Origin: an uncultured Bacteroidaceae bacterium
GTDB taxonomy: Bacteria; Bacteroidota; Bacteroidia; Bacteroidales; Bacteroidaceae
DNA: 64,000 bases
NCBI GenBank assembly: GCA_905236985.1
Contig: CAJORF010000066.1
Location: 1 to 64,000 of the forward strand
Direction of reading: 5' to 3'
Below, one piece after another: positions 1 to 9,820 of the stretch (positions are counted from its first letter, which is position 1; each line of letters opens with the position of its first letter). The position numbers and the translations under genes were made by a program. The notes below the pieces were generated by a model. The model saw only the letters and a program-made list of their open reading frames with translations. It made no database searches and was not told where the DNA came from.

Positions 1-42
1 CTGTTAATCAGGGGGTCGTTGGTTCAAGCCCATCCTGGAGCG
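1..42 (+). tRNA. tRNA-Asn (GTT), 3' part only, truncated by window start
   Basis: CTGTTAA anticodon loop (GTT at 3-5), T-arm GTTGG-TTCAAGC-CCATC, acceptor strand CTGGAGC plus discriminator G at 42. Confidence 0.75.
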
Positions 43-135
43 CTTAGGGCGTTGGTCCGCAATTCTCTTCGGAGGTTGCGGACTTTTTCCATTTTTCACT
101 CTTCATTTTTTCATTTCTCATTTTTCATCCTCCAC

Positions 136-1920
136 ATGTCCACCTTCTCCTCCCTCGGCCTCAGCGAACCTCTGCTACAAGCCATCACCGAACTTGGCTT
201 CGAAACACCTATGCCCGTGCAGGAAGCCGTCATCCCCCACCAACTCACCACCAGTCAGGATCTCGTAGCCCTGGCACAAACTGGCACAGGTAAGACAGCT
301 GCATACGGCCTCCCACTTTTGCAGAAGATGGATATGTCGCACGAGGTGTTCTCGCCCCGTGCCGTCATCCTCTCCCCCACCCGCGAGCTCTGTCTGCAAA
401 TTGCCGATGACCTCGAATCCTTCGCCAAGTACCTGCCTGACGTGCGCATACTGCCCGTCTATGGCGGTGCGAACATCGAACCGCAGATCCGAGCGCTTCA
501 CCATGGCATTGACATCATCGTAGCAACACCGGGACGCCTCATTGACTTGATGCACCGGGGTGCCGCCAATCTGGAGGCCGTTCATACCATCATTCTCGAC
601 GAGGCTGATGAGATGCTTTCGATGGGATTCTCCGAGAGTATTGATGCCATTCTCGAAGGGGTACCAGCAAATCATACCACACTCCTCTTCTCGGCGACAA
701 TGAGCAAGGAAATTGAGCGCATCGCCAAGAACTACTTACACGATGCCAAGGAGATCGTAGTGGGCAGTCGCAACGAAGGAGCTGAGCACGTCAACCATAT
801 CTATTTTATGGTTCACGCGCGCGACAAGTACCTAGCATTGAAACGTATTGTGGATTACTATCCGAAAATCTATGCTATTGTCTTCTGCCGCACACGTTTA
901 GAGACTCAGGAAGTGGCGGACAAACTCATTCAGGACGGTTACAATGCCGATGCGCTGCACGGCGATCTCTCACAGCAGCAACGCGACCTGACAATGCAAC
1001 GATTCCGACAGCACCGCATCCAACTGCTCGTAGCTACAGATGTGGCTGCACGCGGTCTCGATGTCGATGACCTCACTCACGTCATCAACTACGGAATGCC
1101 CGAGGACATCGAGAACTACACACACCGCAGCGGACGCACGGGACGTGCCGGGAAGAAAGGCACCAGCATCTGCATCGTCCACAGCCGCGAACGCAGCCGC
1201 ATTCGCGATGTGGAGCGAACCATCAAGAAGGAGTTTGTACGCGGCACACTGCCCTCACCCAAAGAGATATGTTCCAAGCAGTTGTGGAAGGTTATTGATG
1301 ATATCGAGCGTGTGGAAGTCGAGGAGGAAGAGATTGCAGACTTCCTGCCTGAAGTGCGCCGAAAGCTCGAATGGCTCGACAAGGAAGACCTGTTGAAACG
1401 CGTTGTCAGCCGCGAGTTCAGCCGATTCCTGCGCTACTACGCCAATGCCCCCGAGATCGAGGAAATCAGCGAGGAGAAGAAGAAAGCGAAGGGCGCAGGA
1501 AAGGGAAAGAAGAGCGAAGGCAAGAGCGAGAAGCGGAAAGACGGTCATCGCGCCGAAGGCGACCACGAACCCGAAGAGGGCTACACGCGTTTCTTCATCA
1601 CCTTAGGAAAGGTCGATGGCTTCTATGCCCGCGAGATCATCGGCGTCGTCAACAACCGCTGCCCAGGTCCGAAGATTGAGATGGGACGCATCGACCTCCG
1701 TCCGACCTTCTCTTTCTTCGAGGTTCCCGAGGAAGAAGCGGGCCGCGTGCTCAAGGGATTGAAAGGACTGACATACAAAGGACGACGCATTGGCGTAGAT
1801 ATCGCCGAGATGGCTAATAACTCTGTTGAAGCAGCTCCGAAACATCCGAAGAAACGTGCCCAACAACGTTTTGAGCAGAAATTTGCGCCCAAGAACACAA
1901 AAAAACGTCGTTTTTCTTGA
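136..1920 (+). CDS. DEAD/DEAH-box ATP-dependent RNA helicase with C-terminal DbpA-type RNA-binding domain
   Basis: Motifs AQTGTGKT, PTRELCLQ, DEADEML, SAT, HRSGRTGR. Start moved to ATG 136 (MSTFSSLGLSEPLLQAI) because the ORF-track start lies in the tRNA. Confidence 0.93.
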   Translation: MSTFSSLGLSEPLLQAITELGFETPMPVQEAVIPHQLTTSQDLVALAQTGTGKTAAYGLPLLQKMDMSHEVFSPRAVILSPTRELCLQIADDLESFAKYLPDVRILPVYGGANIEPQIRALHHGIDIIVATPGRLIDLMHRGAANLEAVHTIILDEADEMLSMGFSESIDAILEGVPANHTTLLFSATMSKEIERIAKNYLHDAKEIVVGSRNEGAEHVNHIYFMVHARDKYLALKRIVDYYPKIYAIVFCRTRLETQEVADKLIQDGYNADALHGDLSQQQRDLTMQRFRQHRIQLLVATDVAARGLDVDDLTHVINYGMPEDIENYTHRSGRTGRAGKKGTSICIVHSRERSRIRDVERTIKKEFVRGTLPSPKEICSKQLWKVIDDIERVEVEEEEIADFLPEVRRKLEWLDKEDLLKRVVSREFSRFLRYYANAPEIEEISEEKKKAKGAGKGKKSEGKSEKRKDGHRAEGDHEPEEGYTRFFITLGKVDGFYAREIIGVVNNRCPGPKIEMGRIDLRPTFSFFEVPEEEAGRVLKGLKGLTYKGRRIGVDIAEMANNSVEAAPKHPKKRAQQRFEQKFAPKNTKKRRFS

Positions 1921-1947
1921 CATCGCCTTTCTGAGATAGTATCTTTG
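1917..1947 (+). promoter_or_regulatory. Predicted Bacteroidetes sigma-A promoter (TTG -33 / TATCTTTG -7) for the miaB operon
   Basis: TTG at 1917-1919, 20-nt spacer, TATCTTTG at 1940-1947 matches TAnnTTTG. Confidence 0.6.
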
Positions 1948-1980
1948 CACTCGAAAATGAGCTATTAAGCAATATCAGTG

Positions 1981-3312
1981 ATGAAGAAATTGTTGATAGA
2001 AACGTACGGGTGCCAGATGAATGTTGCTGACTCGGAAGTCGTGGCATCAGTGATGCAAATGGCTAGTTACGACGTCACAGAGTCAATGGAGGATGCGGAT
2101 GCCGTGTTCCTCAACACCTGTTCTGTGCGCGACAACGCCGAACAGAAGATCCTCTCACGACTGGAATTCCTGCGGAGCATCAAGAAGCGACGCCCGCTCA
2201 TCATCGGCGTGCTCGGCTGTATGGCTGAACGCGTGAAGAATGAGTTGATGGAAGAGCACGGCGCTGACCTCGTCTGCGGCCCAGATGCTTATATGTCCCT
2301 GCCCGAACTCATCGCACAGGTGGAGCTCGGACATAAGGCCATCAACGTGGAACTCTCCACAACCGAGACCTACCGCGATGTGGTGCCGCAGCGTCTGCAC
2401 GCCAATCTCATCGGCGGCTTCGTCAGCATCATGCGCGGCTGCAACAACTTCTGCCACTACTGCATAGTGCCTTACACCCGTGGCCGCGAACGCAGCCGCG
2501 ACGTGGAAAGCATCCTGCGTGAAGTGTGTGACCTGCGCGACCGAGGTTTCAAGGAGGTGACGTTGTTAGGACAGAATGTAAACAGTTGGAGACCCACATC
2601 CCACCCCTCTCTCACAGGAGAGAATATGGGTGGAGCTTTCCCCGATTTGCTACGTCGCGTAGCTCACGCTGTGCCTGAGATGCGGGTGCGGTTCACGACG
2701 AGTCATCCCAAGGACATGAGCGACGAGACACTCCGTGTCATCGCCGAGGAGCCCAACGTTTGCCGTCACATTCATCTGCCCGTGCAGAGCGGCAGTGATG
2801 CCGTACTGGCACGGATGAACCGAAAATACACCCGAGAGTGGTACCTCGACCGCGTAGCAGCCATTCGCCGTATCATCCCTGACTGCGGTCTCTCGACAGA
2901 CATTTTCGTTGGCTACTGCGGCGAGACGGAGGAGGATCATCAGCTGTCGCTCTCGCTCATGCGGGAAGTGGGCTACGACTCCGCCTTCATGTTCAAGTAC
3001 AGCGAGCGCCCCGGCACTTACGCCTCTAAGCATCTGCCCGATGACATACCCGAAGAGGTCAAGATCCGACGCCTGAACGAGCTCATCGCCCTGCAAAACG
3101 AGATCTCGGCTGAACGCAATGCGCTCCAGATAGGCAAGACCGTTGAAGTGCTTGCCGAGGGCACCAGCAAGCGCAGCCGCAACCAGCTCTTCGGTCGCAC
3201 AGAGCAGAACCGCGTCGTTGTCTTTGACCGAGGCTGTTACCATATCGGAGACCGCGTGCTGGTGAAGATCACCAGCAGTTCGTCGGCCACATTAAAAGGT
3301 GAAACAGTATGA
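1981..3312 (+). CDS. miaB: tRNA-2-methylthio-N6-dimethylallyladenosine synthase MiaB
   Basis: ETYGCQMNVADSE N-terminus, radical-SAM motif RGCNNFCHYCIVPYTRGRERSR, TRAM-like C-terminus. Confidence 0.95.
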   Translation: MKKLLIETYGCQMNVADSEVVASVMQMASYDVTESMEDADAVFLNTCSVRDNAEQKILSRLEFLRSIKKRRPLIIGVLGCMAERVKNELMEEHGADLVCGPDAYMSLPELIAQVELGHKAINVELSTTETYRDVVPQRLHANLIGGFVSIMRGCNNFCHYCIVPYTRGRERSRDVESILREVCDLRDRGFKEVTLLGQNVNSWRPTSHPSLTGENMGGAFPDLLRRVAHAVPEMRVRFTTSHPKDMSDETLRVIAEEPNVCRHIHLPVQSGSDAVLARMNRKYTREWYLDRVAAIRRIIPDCGLSTDIFVGYCGETEEDHQLSLSLMREVGYDSAFMFKYSERPGTYASKHLPDDIPEEVKIRRLNELIALQNEISAERNALQIGKTVEVLAEGTSKRSRNQLFGRTEQNRVVVFDRGCYHIGDRVLVKITSSSSATLKGETV

Positions 3313-4181
3313 AGAAGAATAGGAATAGGACATTTGCCCAGATGCAATGGCTCACTTCGTGCATCAGCACGACGCTGGTGCTCTTGCTCTTAGGTCTTGT
3401 TGTGTTGTTCGGACTCTCAGCGCGTGAGCTGTCGCAGTCGGTACGCGAGAGCCTAACCGTCACCTTGCTCCTCGACGATGATGTGGAGACCGATGAAGCT
3501 GACACGCTGGCACTCCGTCTCCAGGCACGCCCCTACGTCCGCTCCACCACGGTCATCTCACGCGAACAGGCATTGCAGGAGGAGAGCGAGCGTATGGGAA
3601 CAGATCCCAGCGAGTTCCTTGGCGGCGAGAACCCCTACACGTCAAGCATCGAGATGAAGGTCAATGCCGACTACGCCTGCACCGACAGCCTCCTGTGGAT
3701 TGCCAAGGAGCTGAAAGCCATGTGGGAAGTGGCTGACGTAGTCTATCAGCGCGACCTCGTTGATCACCTCAATCAAACGCTAGGCAAGGCCACCATCGTG
3801 CTCTCTATTCTGGCATTGCTGCTCACGATTATCTCCGTGGTGCTCATCAACAACACCGTTCGGCTGAGCGTCTATGCGCGCCGATTCTCCATCCACACGA
3901 TGCGCCTCGTCGGTGCCTCCTGGGGTTTCATCCGCTGGCCCTTTGTCCGTCGCAGTCTGGGCATAGGGCTGACGGCTGCGGTGCTGGCCGATGCGTTGCT
4001 TTTGGGTGGCATCCATTGGGCGATGGGTCAGGACGAATCCCTTGCCTCCATCGTCACCCCGACCATCATCCTTTCGATGGCAGCCACTGTCCTCGTGGCT
4101 GGTCTGCTGCTGACCTTCATCTGCACATGGCTCAGCGTCGGCCATTTCCTCCGCATGAAAGAAAACGAAATGTATAAATAA
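3309..4181 (+). CDS. ftsX: Cell division protein FtsX-like permease
   Basis: Four TM segments with FtsX extracellular domain; ATGA overlap with miaB; followed by DUF3098 and uppP as in other Bacteroidetes. Confidence 0.85.
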   Translation: MKKNRNRTFAQMQWLTSCISTTLVLLLLGLVVLFGLSARELSQSVRESLTVTLLLDDDVETDEADTLALRLQARPYVRSTTVISREQALQEESERMGTDPSEFLGGENPYTSSIEMKVNADYACTDSLLWIAKELKAMWEVADVVYQRDLVDHLNQTLGKATIVLSILALLLTIISVVLINNTVRLSVYARRFSIHTMRLVGASWGFIRWPFVRRSLGIGLTAAVLADALLLGGIHWAMGQDESLASIVTPTIILSMAATVLVAGLLLTFICTWLSVGHFLRMKENEMYK

Positions 4182-4182
4182 C

Positions 4183-4422
4183 ATGGAACAGAAAAACTTT
4201 GCATTCGACCGCATCAACTACATCCTCATCGCCTTAGGGATGATAGTGGTCATTTTGGGCTTCATTCTGATGTCAGGCTCAGGTTCTGACGAGACGGCCT
4301 TCAATCCCGAGATCTTCAGCGACTTGCGCATCAAGGTAGCCCCTGCCGTTGCCTTCGTGGGCTTCGCTTTCATCATCTATGGCATCATGCATAAACCCAA
4401 AGATAAGGAGGTGATGCCATGA
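4183..4422 (+). CDS. DUF3098 family small membrane protein
   Basis: 79 aa, two TM helices, position between ftsX and uppP. Confidence 0.75.
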   Translation: MEQKNFAFDRINYILIALGMIVVILGFILMSGSGSDETAFNPEIFSDLRIKVAPAVAFVGFAFIIYGIMHKPKDKEVMP

Positions 4423-5282
4423 GTGTTTTCGAGACCATCATTATCGCTATCGTGGAGGGCCTGACGGAGTTCCTGCCCGTCTCTTCCACAGGTCACATGA
4501 TCATTACGCAGAATCTGCTGGGCGTGGAGAGCACCCCGTTCGTGAAGGCATTTACGATTATCATCCAGTTCGGCGCGATCCTCTCTGTAGTGTGCCTGTA
4601 TTGGCGCAGATTCTTCCGGCTCAATCACACGCCCGCTCCGGCAGGCAGCACACCTTGGCAGGCTTTTCTGCACAAATGGGACTTCTATTGGAAATTGCTC
4701 GTCGCTTTCATTCCTGCTATCATTATCGGCTTTCTCGGAAAGATGTCTGGTCTCATCGACCGTTTCCTTGAGAGCGTGGAAGTGGTAGCAGTCATGCTTG
4801 TCGTAGGAGGTATCTTCATGCTCTTCTGCGACCGTCTCTTCAACAAAGGCAGCGAACAGACAGCGCTCACTGAGCGTCGTGCCTTCCGCATTGGTCTATT
4901 CCAGTGCATCGCCATGATTCCTGGTGTCTCGCGCTCGATGGCGACCATCGTCGGCGGTATGGCACAGAAGCTCACACGCCGCGCTGCTGCCGAGTTCTCT
5001 TTCTTCCTGGCTGTGCCTACGATGGCTGCCGCCACGGCTTTAGACATCCTTCAGCTCTTCTTCGGCGATGAGGCTGATGCCAGCTGGGCCACGCGTGACA
5101 ACCTGCTGATGCTGGCCTTAGGCTGCGTCGTTGCCTTTATTGTGGCATTGCTGGCCATGAAGTGGTTCGTGGATTTTCTCGCCAAGTACGGGTTCAAGGC
5201 TTTCGGTGTCTATCGTATCATTGTTGGCATCGTCATTCTGGCACTGCTTTGGACTGGACATTCACTTGTAATGGTTGACTAA
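4419..5282 (+). CDS. uppP: Undecaprenyl-diphosphate phosphatase UppP/BacA
   Basis: [16 protein letters not shown] and [10 protein letters not shown] motifs. Confidence 0.95.
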   Translation: MSVFETIIIAIVEGLTEFLPVSSTGHMIITQNLLGVESTPFVKAFTIIIQFGAILSVVCLYWRRFFRLNHTPAPAGSTPWQAFLHKWDFYWKLLVAFIPAIIIGFLGKMSGLIDRFLESVEVVAVMLVVGGIFMLFCDRLFNKGSEQTALTERRAFRIGLFQCIAMIPGVSRSMATIVGGMAQKLTRRAAAEFSFFLAVPTMAAATALDILQLFFGDEADASWATRDNLLMLALGCVVAFIVALLAMKWFVDFLAKYGFKAFGVYRIIVGIVILALLWTGHSLVMVD

Positions 5283-6157
5283 TGAACCCACAGGCAGGCG
5301 AAATACTCTACATCGACAAGCCTTATCGCTGGACGTCTTTCGACGTGGTGAATAAGGTGCGATGGCTGCTGTGCCGCCGCCTCGGCACCAAGAAGCTGAA
5401 GGTGGGGCACGCTGGCACGCTCGACCCCTTGGCTACGGGCGTAATGATCGTCTGCACTGGTCGCGCTACCAAACGCATCGATGAGCTGCAGGCCCACACG
5501 AAAGAGTATGTCGCCACACTGCGCCTCGGTGCTACCACTCCCTCCTTCGACCTCGAACACGAGATTGATGCCTACTACCCTACCGATCACATCACCCGTG
5601 AGTTGGTGGAGGCAACTCTCAGGCGCTTTATTGGGCGCATCGAACAGATACCGCCCTCCTATTCTGCCGTGAAGGTCGAGGGCAAGCGCGCCTACGACCT
5701 CGCCCGCAAGGAGAAAGAGGTTGAACTGAAGCCCAAGGTACTGGTCATTGAGGAAATAGAGTTATTGGAAGGACCCACCCCTAACCCCTCCCGTAAGGGA
5801 GGGGAATCCTCCGGCTCGTGTGAAGACCTCTCTACGCAGCCACTCCCCTCCCTTATGGGAGGGGTTGGGGGTGGGTCTCTACCCCGCACCGGTATGCGCA
5901 ACAAAGCCTTCCTCACCTCCCCTGCCACCCCTACGGACACTGCCGATTATCCCTCCATCACCATCCGTGTCGTCTGTTCCAAAGGCACTTATATCCGTGC
6001 CCTTGCACGCGACATCGGACAAGCACTCGGCAGCGGAGCTCATCTGACCGCCCTGCGTCGCACCCGAGTCGGCGATGTCCGCGTGGAGGACTGCCTCTCT
6101 ATGGACACCTTCCCCGAATGGCTCGAAGCACAAGACCTTGAAACGCTTATGCCATGA
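5282..6157 (+). CDS. truB: tRNA pseudouridine(55) synthase TruB, with an in-frame insertion
   Basis: GHAGTLDPLATGVMIV and CSKGTYIRALARDIG motifs; insertion of about 60 codons (GPTPNPSRKGGE...PATPTDTAD) in the middle. Confidence 0.93.
   Translation: MNPQAGEILYIDKPYRWTSFDVVNKVRWLLCRRLGTKKLKVGHAGTLDPLATGVMIVCTGRATKRIDELQAHTKEYVATLRLGATTPSFDLEHEIDAYYPTDHITRELVEATLRRFIGRIEQIPPSYSAVKVEGKRAYDLARKEKEVELKPKVLVIEEIELLEGPTPNPSRKGGESSGSCEDLSTQPLPSLMGGVGGGSLPRTGMRNKAFLTSPATPTDTADYPSITIRVVCSKGTYIRALARDIGQALGSGAHLTALRRTRVGDVRVEDCLSMDTFPEWLEAQDLETLMP
5772..5877. repeat. 106-bp inverted-repeat element, copy 1, inside truB
   Basis: GACCCACCCCTAACCCCTCCC ... GGGAGGGGTTGGGGGTGGGTC: 21-bp terminal inverted repeats with 1 mismatch; each end also forms its own hairpin (CCCCTCCC-gtaa-GGGAGGGG and CCCCTCCC-ttat-GGGAGGGG). 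Confidence 0.9.
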
Positions 6158-6192
6158 AATGATCAATAGCCAAATTGTAAATTGTCAAATAA

Positions 6193-7257
6193 ATGAAGCT
6201 CTCTCAATTCAAATTTAAACTTGACTCCGACCGCATTGCACAGTACCCCGCTCCCTTCCGGGACGAGTGCCGTCTGATGGTGCTCCACACCAAGAGCGGA
6301 GTCATCGAGCATCGCGATCACTTCTACGACATCCTCGACTACTTCGATAACAAGGATGTCTTTGTCTGCAACGACACGAAAGTCTTCCCCGCCCGTCTCG
6401 AAGGCAACAAGGAGAAAACGGGTGCTAAAATCGAAGTGTTCCTCTTGCGAGAGCTCAATCAGGAGTTCCGCCTTTGGGATGTCCTCGTCGAGCCAGCTCG
6501 CAAGATCCGTATCGGCAACAAGCTCTACTTCGGCGAGGACGAGAGCATGGTGGCTGAGGTGATCGATAACACCACCAGCCGCGGTCGCACATTGCGATTC
6601 CTCTATGACGGTCCCCACGAAGAGTTCAAGGAAGCACTCTATGCCCTCGGCGAAGCACCACTGCCCAAGCAGATTGTTTCCCGAAAGGCTGAACCCGAAG
6701 ACCTCGAGAACTTCCAGTGCGTGTTTGCCAAGCACGAAGGAGCTGTCACAGCCCCAACCTCTGGACTACATTTCTCCAAGCAACTACTCAAGCGAATGGA
6801 GATCAAGGGCATTGAAATGGCATACGTCACATTGCACTGCGGACTTGGCAACTTCCGCGAGATCGACGTGGAGGATCTCTCCAAGCATAAGATGGAGAGC
6901 GAAGAGATGCACGTCGGAGCCGAAGCCTGCCGACTCGTTAATCAGGCCAAGGAAGAGGGACGGCATATCTGCGCAGTAGGAACCACCGTACAGCGCGCCC
7001 TCGAGACGGCCATCGGAGCCGACTTCCGCCTCAAGGAGTTCGACGGATGGACCAATAAGTTCATCTACCCGCCCTACGACTTCGGACTCGCTGACAGCAT
7101 GGTCGCCAATTTCTATATGCCTTATTCCACACTCCTCATGCTCACATGTGCCTTCGGCGGCTACGACCTCGTCATGAAAGCATATAAGGAAGCCGTGCGC
7201 GACAACCGCTACCGCTTCGGCACATACGGCGATGCAATGCTCATTCTCAATGACTGA
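6193..7257 (+). CDS. queA: S-adenosylmethionine:tRNA ribosyltransferase-isomerase QueA
   Basis: [27 protein letters not shown]-type motif ([10 protein letters not shown]), [10 protein letters not shown]. Confidence 0.94.
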   Translation: MKLSQFKFKLDSDRIAQYPAPFRDECRLMVLHTKSGVIEHRDHFYDILDYFDNKDVFVCNDTKVFPARLEGNKEKTGAKIEVFLLRELNQEFRLWDVLVEPARKIRIGNKLYFGEDESMVAEVIDNTTSRGRTLRFLYDGPHEEFKEALYALGEAPLPKQIVSRKAEPEDLENFQCVFAKHEGAVTAPTSGLHFSKQLLKRMEIKGIEMAYVTLHCGLGNFREIDVEDLSKHKMESEEMHVGAEACRLVNQAKEEGRHICAVGTTVQRALETAIGADFRLKEFDGWTNKFIYPPYDFGLADSMVANFYMPYSTLLMLTCAFGGYDLVMKAYKEAVRDNRYRFGTYGDAMLILND

Positions 7258-7708
7258 TCTCTATCTCTCCCTCGGAAGCAATCTTGGCGACCGCCACACC
7301 CTGTTGCTCAAGGCCATCGAGGCACTGGTGCAGCGAGTAGGGATCCTCGTGCGCTGCTCGTCGTTCATCGAGACCGAACCGTGGGGGTTCCAGAGCAACC
7401 ACTCCTTCCTCAACGCCGTGGCGCTGTTCCGCACTGAGCTGTCGCCCCGCGAAGTGCTCGCGACAACGCAAGCCATCGAACGCGACCTCGGCCGGCAACA
7501 TAAGAGTGTCAACGGTTATGCCGATCGCACCATGGACATCGATATCCTGCTGTACGGCAACGAACACATCGATGACCCCGACCTGAAGATCCCGCATCCG
7601 CTGATGGCCGACCGTCCCTTTGTGATGAAGCCGCTGTCCGAGATTGCCCCCGACCTGACAGCACAACTGCTCCATCCAAGCTCCCCATCTTTAATCCCTC
7701 ATCTTTAA
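7250..7708 (+). CDS. folK: 2-amino-4-hydroxy-6-hydroxymethyldihydropteridine diphosphokinase FolK
   Basis: [12 protein letters not shown] and [12 protein letters not shown] motifs; starts at ATG 7250, overlapping the queA end. Confidence 0.93.
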   Translation: MTDLYLSLGSNLGDRHTLLLKAIEALVQRVGILVRCSSFIETEPWGFQSNHSFLNAVALFRTELSPREVLATTQAIERDLGRQHKSVNGYADRTMDIDILLYGNEHIDDPDLKIPHPLMADRPFVMKPLSEIAPDLTAQLLHPSSPSLIPHL

Positions 7709-7728
7709 TCTCTAATCTCCAACAAAAT

Positions 7729-8832
7729 ATGGCTTTGAAAGCAGGCATAGTGGGCCTCCCCAACGTGGGCAAATCCACACTCTTCAACTGTCTGTCGAGC
7801 GCTAAGGCGCAGGCAGCCAACTTCCCCTTTTGCACCATTGATGCTCAGATGGGACAGATCACCGTCCCCGATGAGCGACTGAATAAGTTAGCTGAACTCG
7901 TACATCCCGGTCGCATCGTCCCTGCCACCTGCGAGATCGTCGATATCGCAGGACTCGTCAAAGGAGCCTCCAAGGGTGAGGGCCTCGGCAATCAGTTCCT
8001 CGGCAACATCCGCGAGTGCGATGCCATCATCCACGTCCTCCGTTGCTTCGATGACCCTAACATCGTTCACGTCGATGGTTCCGTAGATCCCGTGCGCGAC
8101 AAGGAGATTATCGATGCCGAGCTCCAACTGAAAGACCTCGAGACCGTGGAGAGCCGCCTGCAACGCGTAGAAAAACAGGCTCGCGTAGGCGGTGACAAGC
8201 AGGCCAAGCTGGAAGTCGGCGTGCTCGAAGCCTACAAGGCTGCACTCATCGCCGGACGCAGTGCCCGCACCGTCACCTTCGACACTGAGGACGAGCAGGC
8301 TGCTGCCAAGAACCTCTTCCTACTCACCACAAAACCCGTACTCTACGTCTGCAACGTCGATGACGCCTCAGCCGCCAATGGCAATGCCTACGTCGAGGCC
8401 GTCCGCCAAGCAATCGCCGACGAAGATGCCGCCCTGCTCATCATCAGCGCACAGACGGAGGCGGACATCGCCGAGCTCGAGAGCTACGAGGAAAAACAGA
8501 TGTTCCTCGAGGATATGGGCCTCACCGAGAGCGGGTGCGACCGCCTCATCAAAGCCATCTACGCCCTACTCGGCCTGCAGACCTTCATCACCGCAGGTCC
8601 GATGGAAGTCAAAGCCTGGACGTTCCGTCGCGGTTGGAAGGCACCGCAGTGTGCAGGCGTCATACACACCGACTTCGAAAAAGGATTCATCCGAGCCGAG
8701 GTCATCAAGTACGACGACTACATCCACTACGGTTCCGAAGCCGCCGTCCGCGAGGCAGGCAAGATGGGCGTCGAAGGCAAGGACTACGTCGTGCAGGATG
8801 GTGACATCATGCATTTTAGGTTTAATGTTTAA
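7729..8832 (+). CDS. ychF: Redox-regulated ATPase/GTPase YchF
   Basis: AGIVGLPNVGKSTLFN, DIAGLVKGASKGEGLGNQFL, C-terminal TGS. Confidence 0.96.
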   Translation: MALKAGIVGLPNVGKSTLFNCLSSAKAQAANFPFCTIDAQMGQITVPDERLNKLAELVHPGRIVPATCEIVDIAGLVKGASKGEGLGNQFLGNIRECDAIIHVLRCFDDPNIVHVDGSVDPVRDKEIIDAELQLKDLETVESRLQRVEKQARVGGDKQAKLEVGVLEAYKAALIAGRSARTVTFDTEDEQAAAKNLFLLTTKPVLYVCNVDDASAANGNAYVEAVRQAIADEDAALLIISAQTEADIAELESYEEKQMFLEDMGLTESGCDRLIKAIYALLGLQTFITAGPMEVKAWTFRRGWKAPQCAGVIHTDFEKGFIRAEVIKYDDYIHYGSEAAVREAGKMGVEGKDYVVQDGDIMHFRFNV

Positions 8833-8834
8833 AA

Positions 8835-8974
8835 GACCCAACCCCAACCCCTCCCATTAGGGAGGGAAGATGCAGGTCGTAATCATCAAAATAACTCCCA
8901 GCAATGATACATCTTCTATTATCCCACTTGGCACCAGCTCTCTCCTCCCTAACGGGAGGGTTCGGGGGTGGGTC
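8835..8974. repeat. About 140-bp inverted-repeat element, copy 2, between ychF and lgt
   Basis: GACCCAACCCCAACCCCTCCC-atta-GGGAGGG ... CCTCCC-taac-GGGAGGGTTCGGGGGTGGGTC; same termini as copy 1. Confidence 0.88.
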
Positions 8975-9806
8975 TTTATTATTCATCCACTGGAACCCCG
9001 ATGTAGTAGCCTTCACCATAGGATCCTTCGGCATACGTTGGTACTCCCTCTGCTGGTGTATCGGCCTGCTCTCGGTTTTCCTCCTCGAGCAGCGCCTGTT
9101 CAAGGAGCAGAAGATACCCGATGAGAAGTTTGAGCCCTTGTTCCTTTATTCCTTCCTCGGCATACTCATTGGCGCACGCCTCGGACACTGCATCTTCTAC
9201 GAGCCCGAGTACTTCCTCACCTCCGGCAAGCATCTCATCGAGATGTTCCTGCCCATCCGCTTCCTGCCCGACGGCTCATGGAAATTCATCGGCTACACAG
9301 GGCTCGCCTCACATGGCGGCACCATCATGTTCATCTTCGCCCTCTGGCTCTACTCACGCCGCACCAAGATACCATTCCTCACCGTCATCGACAACATTGG
9401 CATCGTGACACCCCTTTGCGCCTGCGCCATCCGTATGGGTAACCTCATGAACTCCGAGATCATTGGCAAACCAACCGATGTACCCTGGGCTTTCATCTTC
9501 GAGCAGATCGACAACGTCCCGCGCCATCCCGGCCAGCTTTATGAAGCCCTCGCCTACCTCCTCTTCTTCTTCGTCGGCTGGTGGATCTACCGTCGCCGTC
9601 CGCAGCGTGTGGGCACAGGCTTCTTCTTCGGACTCTGCATCTTCCTCATCTTCACCTTCCGCTTCTTCATCGAATACACGAAAGAGGTACAGGTGTCGTT
9701 TGAAAACGGTATGTTATTCAACATGGGTCAGCTCCTCTCCGTACCCTTCATCCTCGTTGGAGGCTACTGGGTCTGGCGAGGTGCTAAGACACAAGTGAAC
9801 AAATAA
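8904..9806 (+). CDS. lgt: Prolipoprotein diacylglyceryl transferase Lgt; predicted start lies inside repeat copy 2
   Basis: IHWNPDVVAFTIGSFGIRWYSLCW, GYTGLASHGGTIMF, RMGNLMNSEIIGKPTDVPWAFIF, RHPGQLYEA. Confidence 0.93.
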   Translation: MIHLLLSHLAPALSSLTGGFGGGSLLFIHWNPDVVAFTIGSFGIRWYSLCWCIGLLSVFLLEQRLFKEQKIPDEKFEPLFLYSFLGILIGARLGHCIFYEPEYFLTSGKHLIEMFLPIRFLPDGSWKFIGYTGLASHGGTIMFIFALWLYSRRTKIPFLTVIDNIGIVTPLCACAIRMGNLMNSEIIGKPTDVPWAFIFEQIDNVPRHPGQLYEALAYLLFFFVGWWIYRRRPQRVGTGFFFGLCIFLIFTFRFFIEYTKEVQVSFENGMLFNMGQLLSVPFILVGGYWVWRGAKTQVNK

Positions 9807-9820
9807 AAACCTAATTACCC

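Noticed and set aside
19-135. ORF-track N-terminal extension of the DEAD-box helicase (MVQAHPGALRALVRNSLRRLRTFS...)
   Set aside because: It starts inside the tRNA-Asn and runs through a low-complexity spacer; conserved helicase sequence starts at ATG 136.
1461-1575. Lys/Glu-rich segment of the DEAD-box helicase as a possible novel repeat
   Set aside because: Ordinary charged linker between helicase core and RNA-binding domain; no regular unit.
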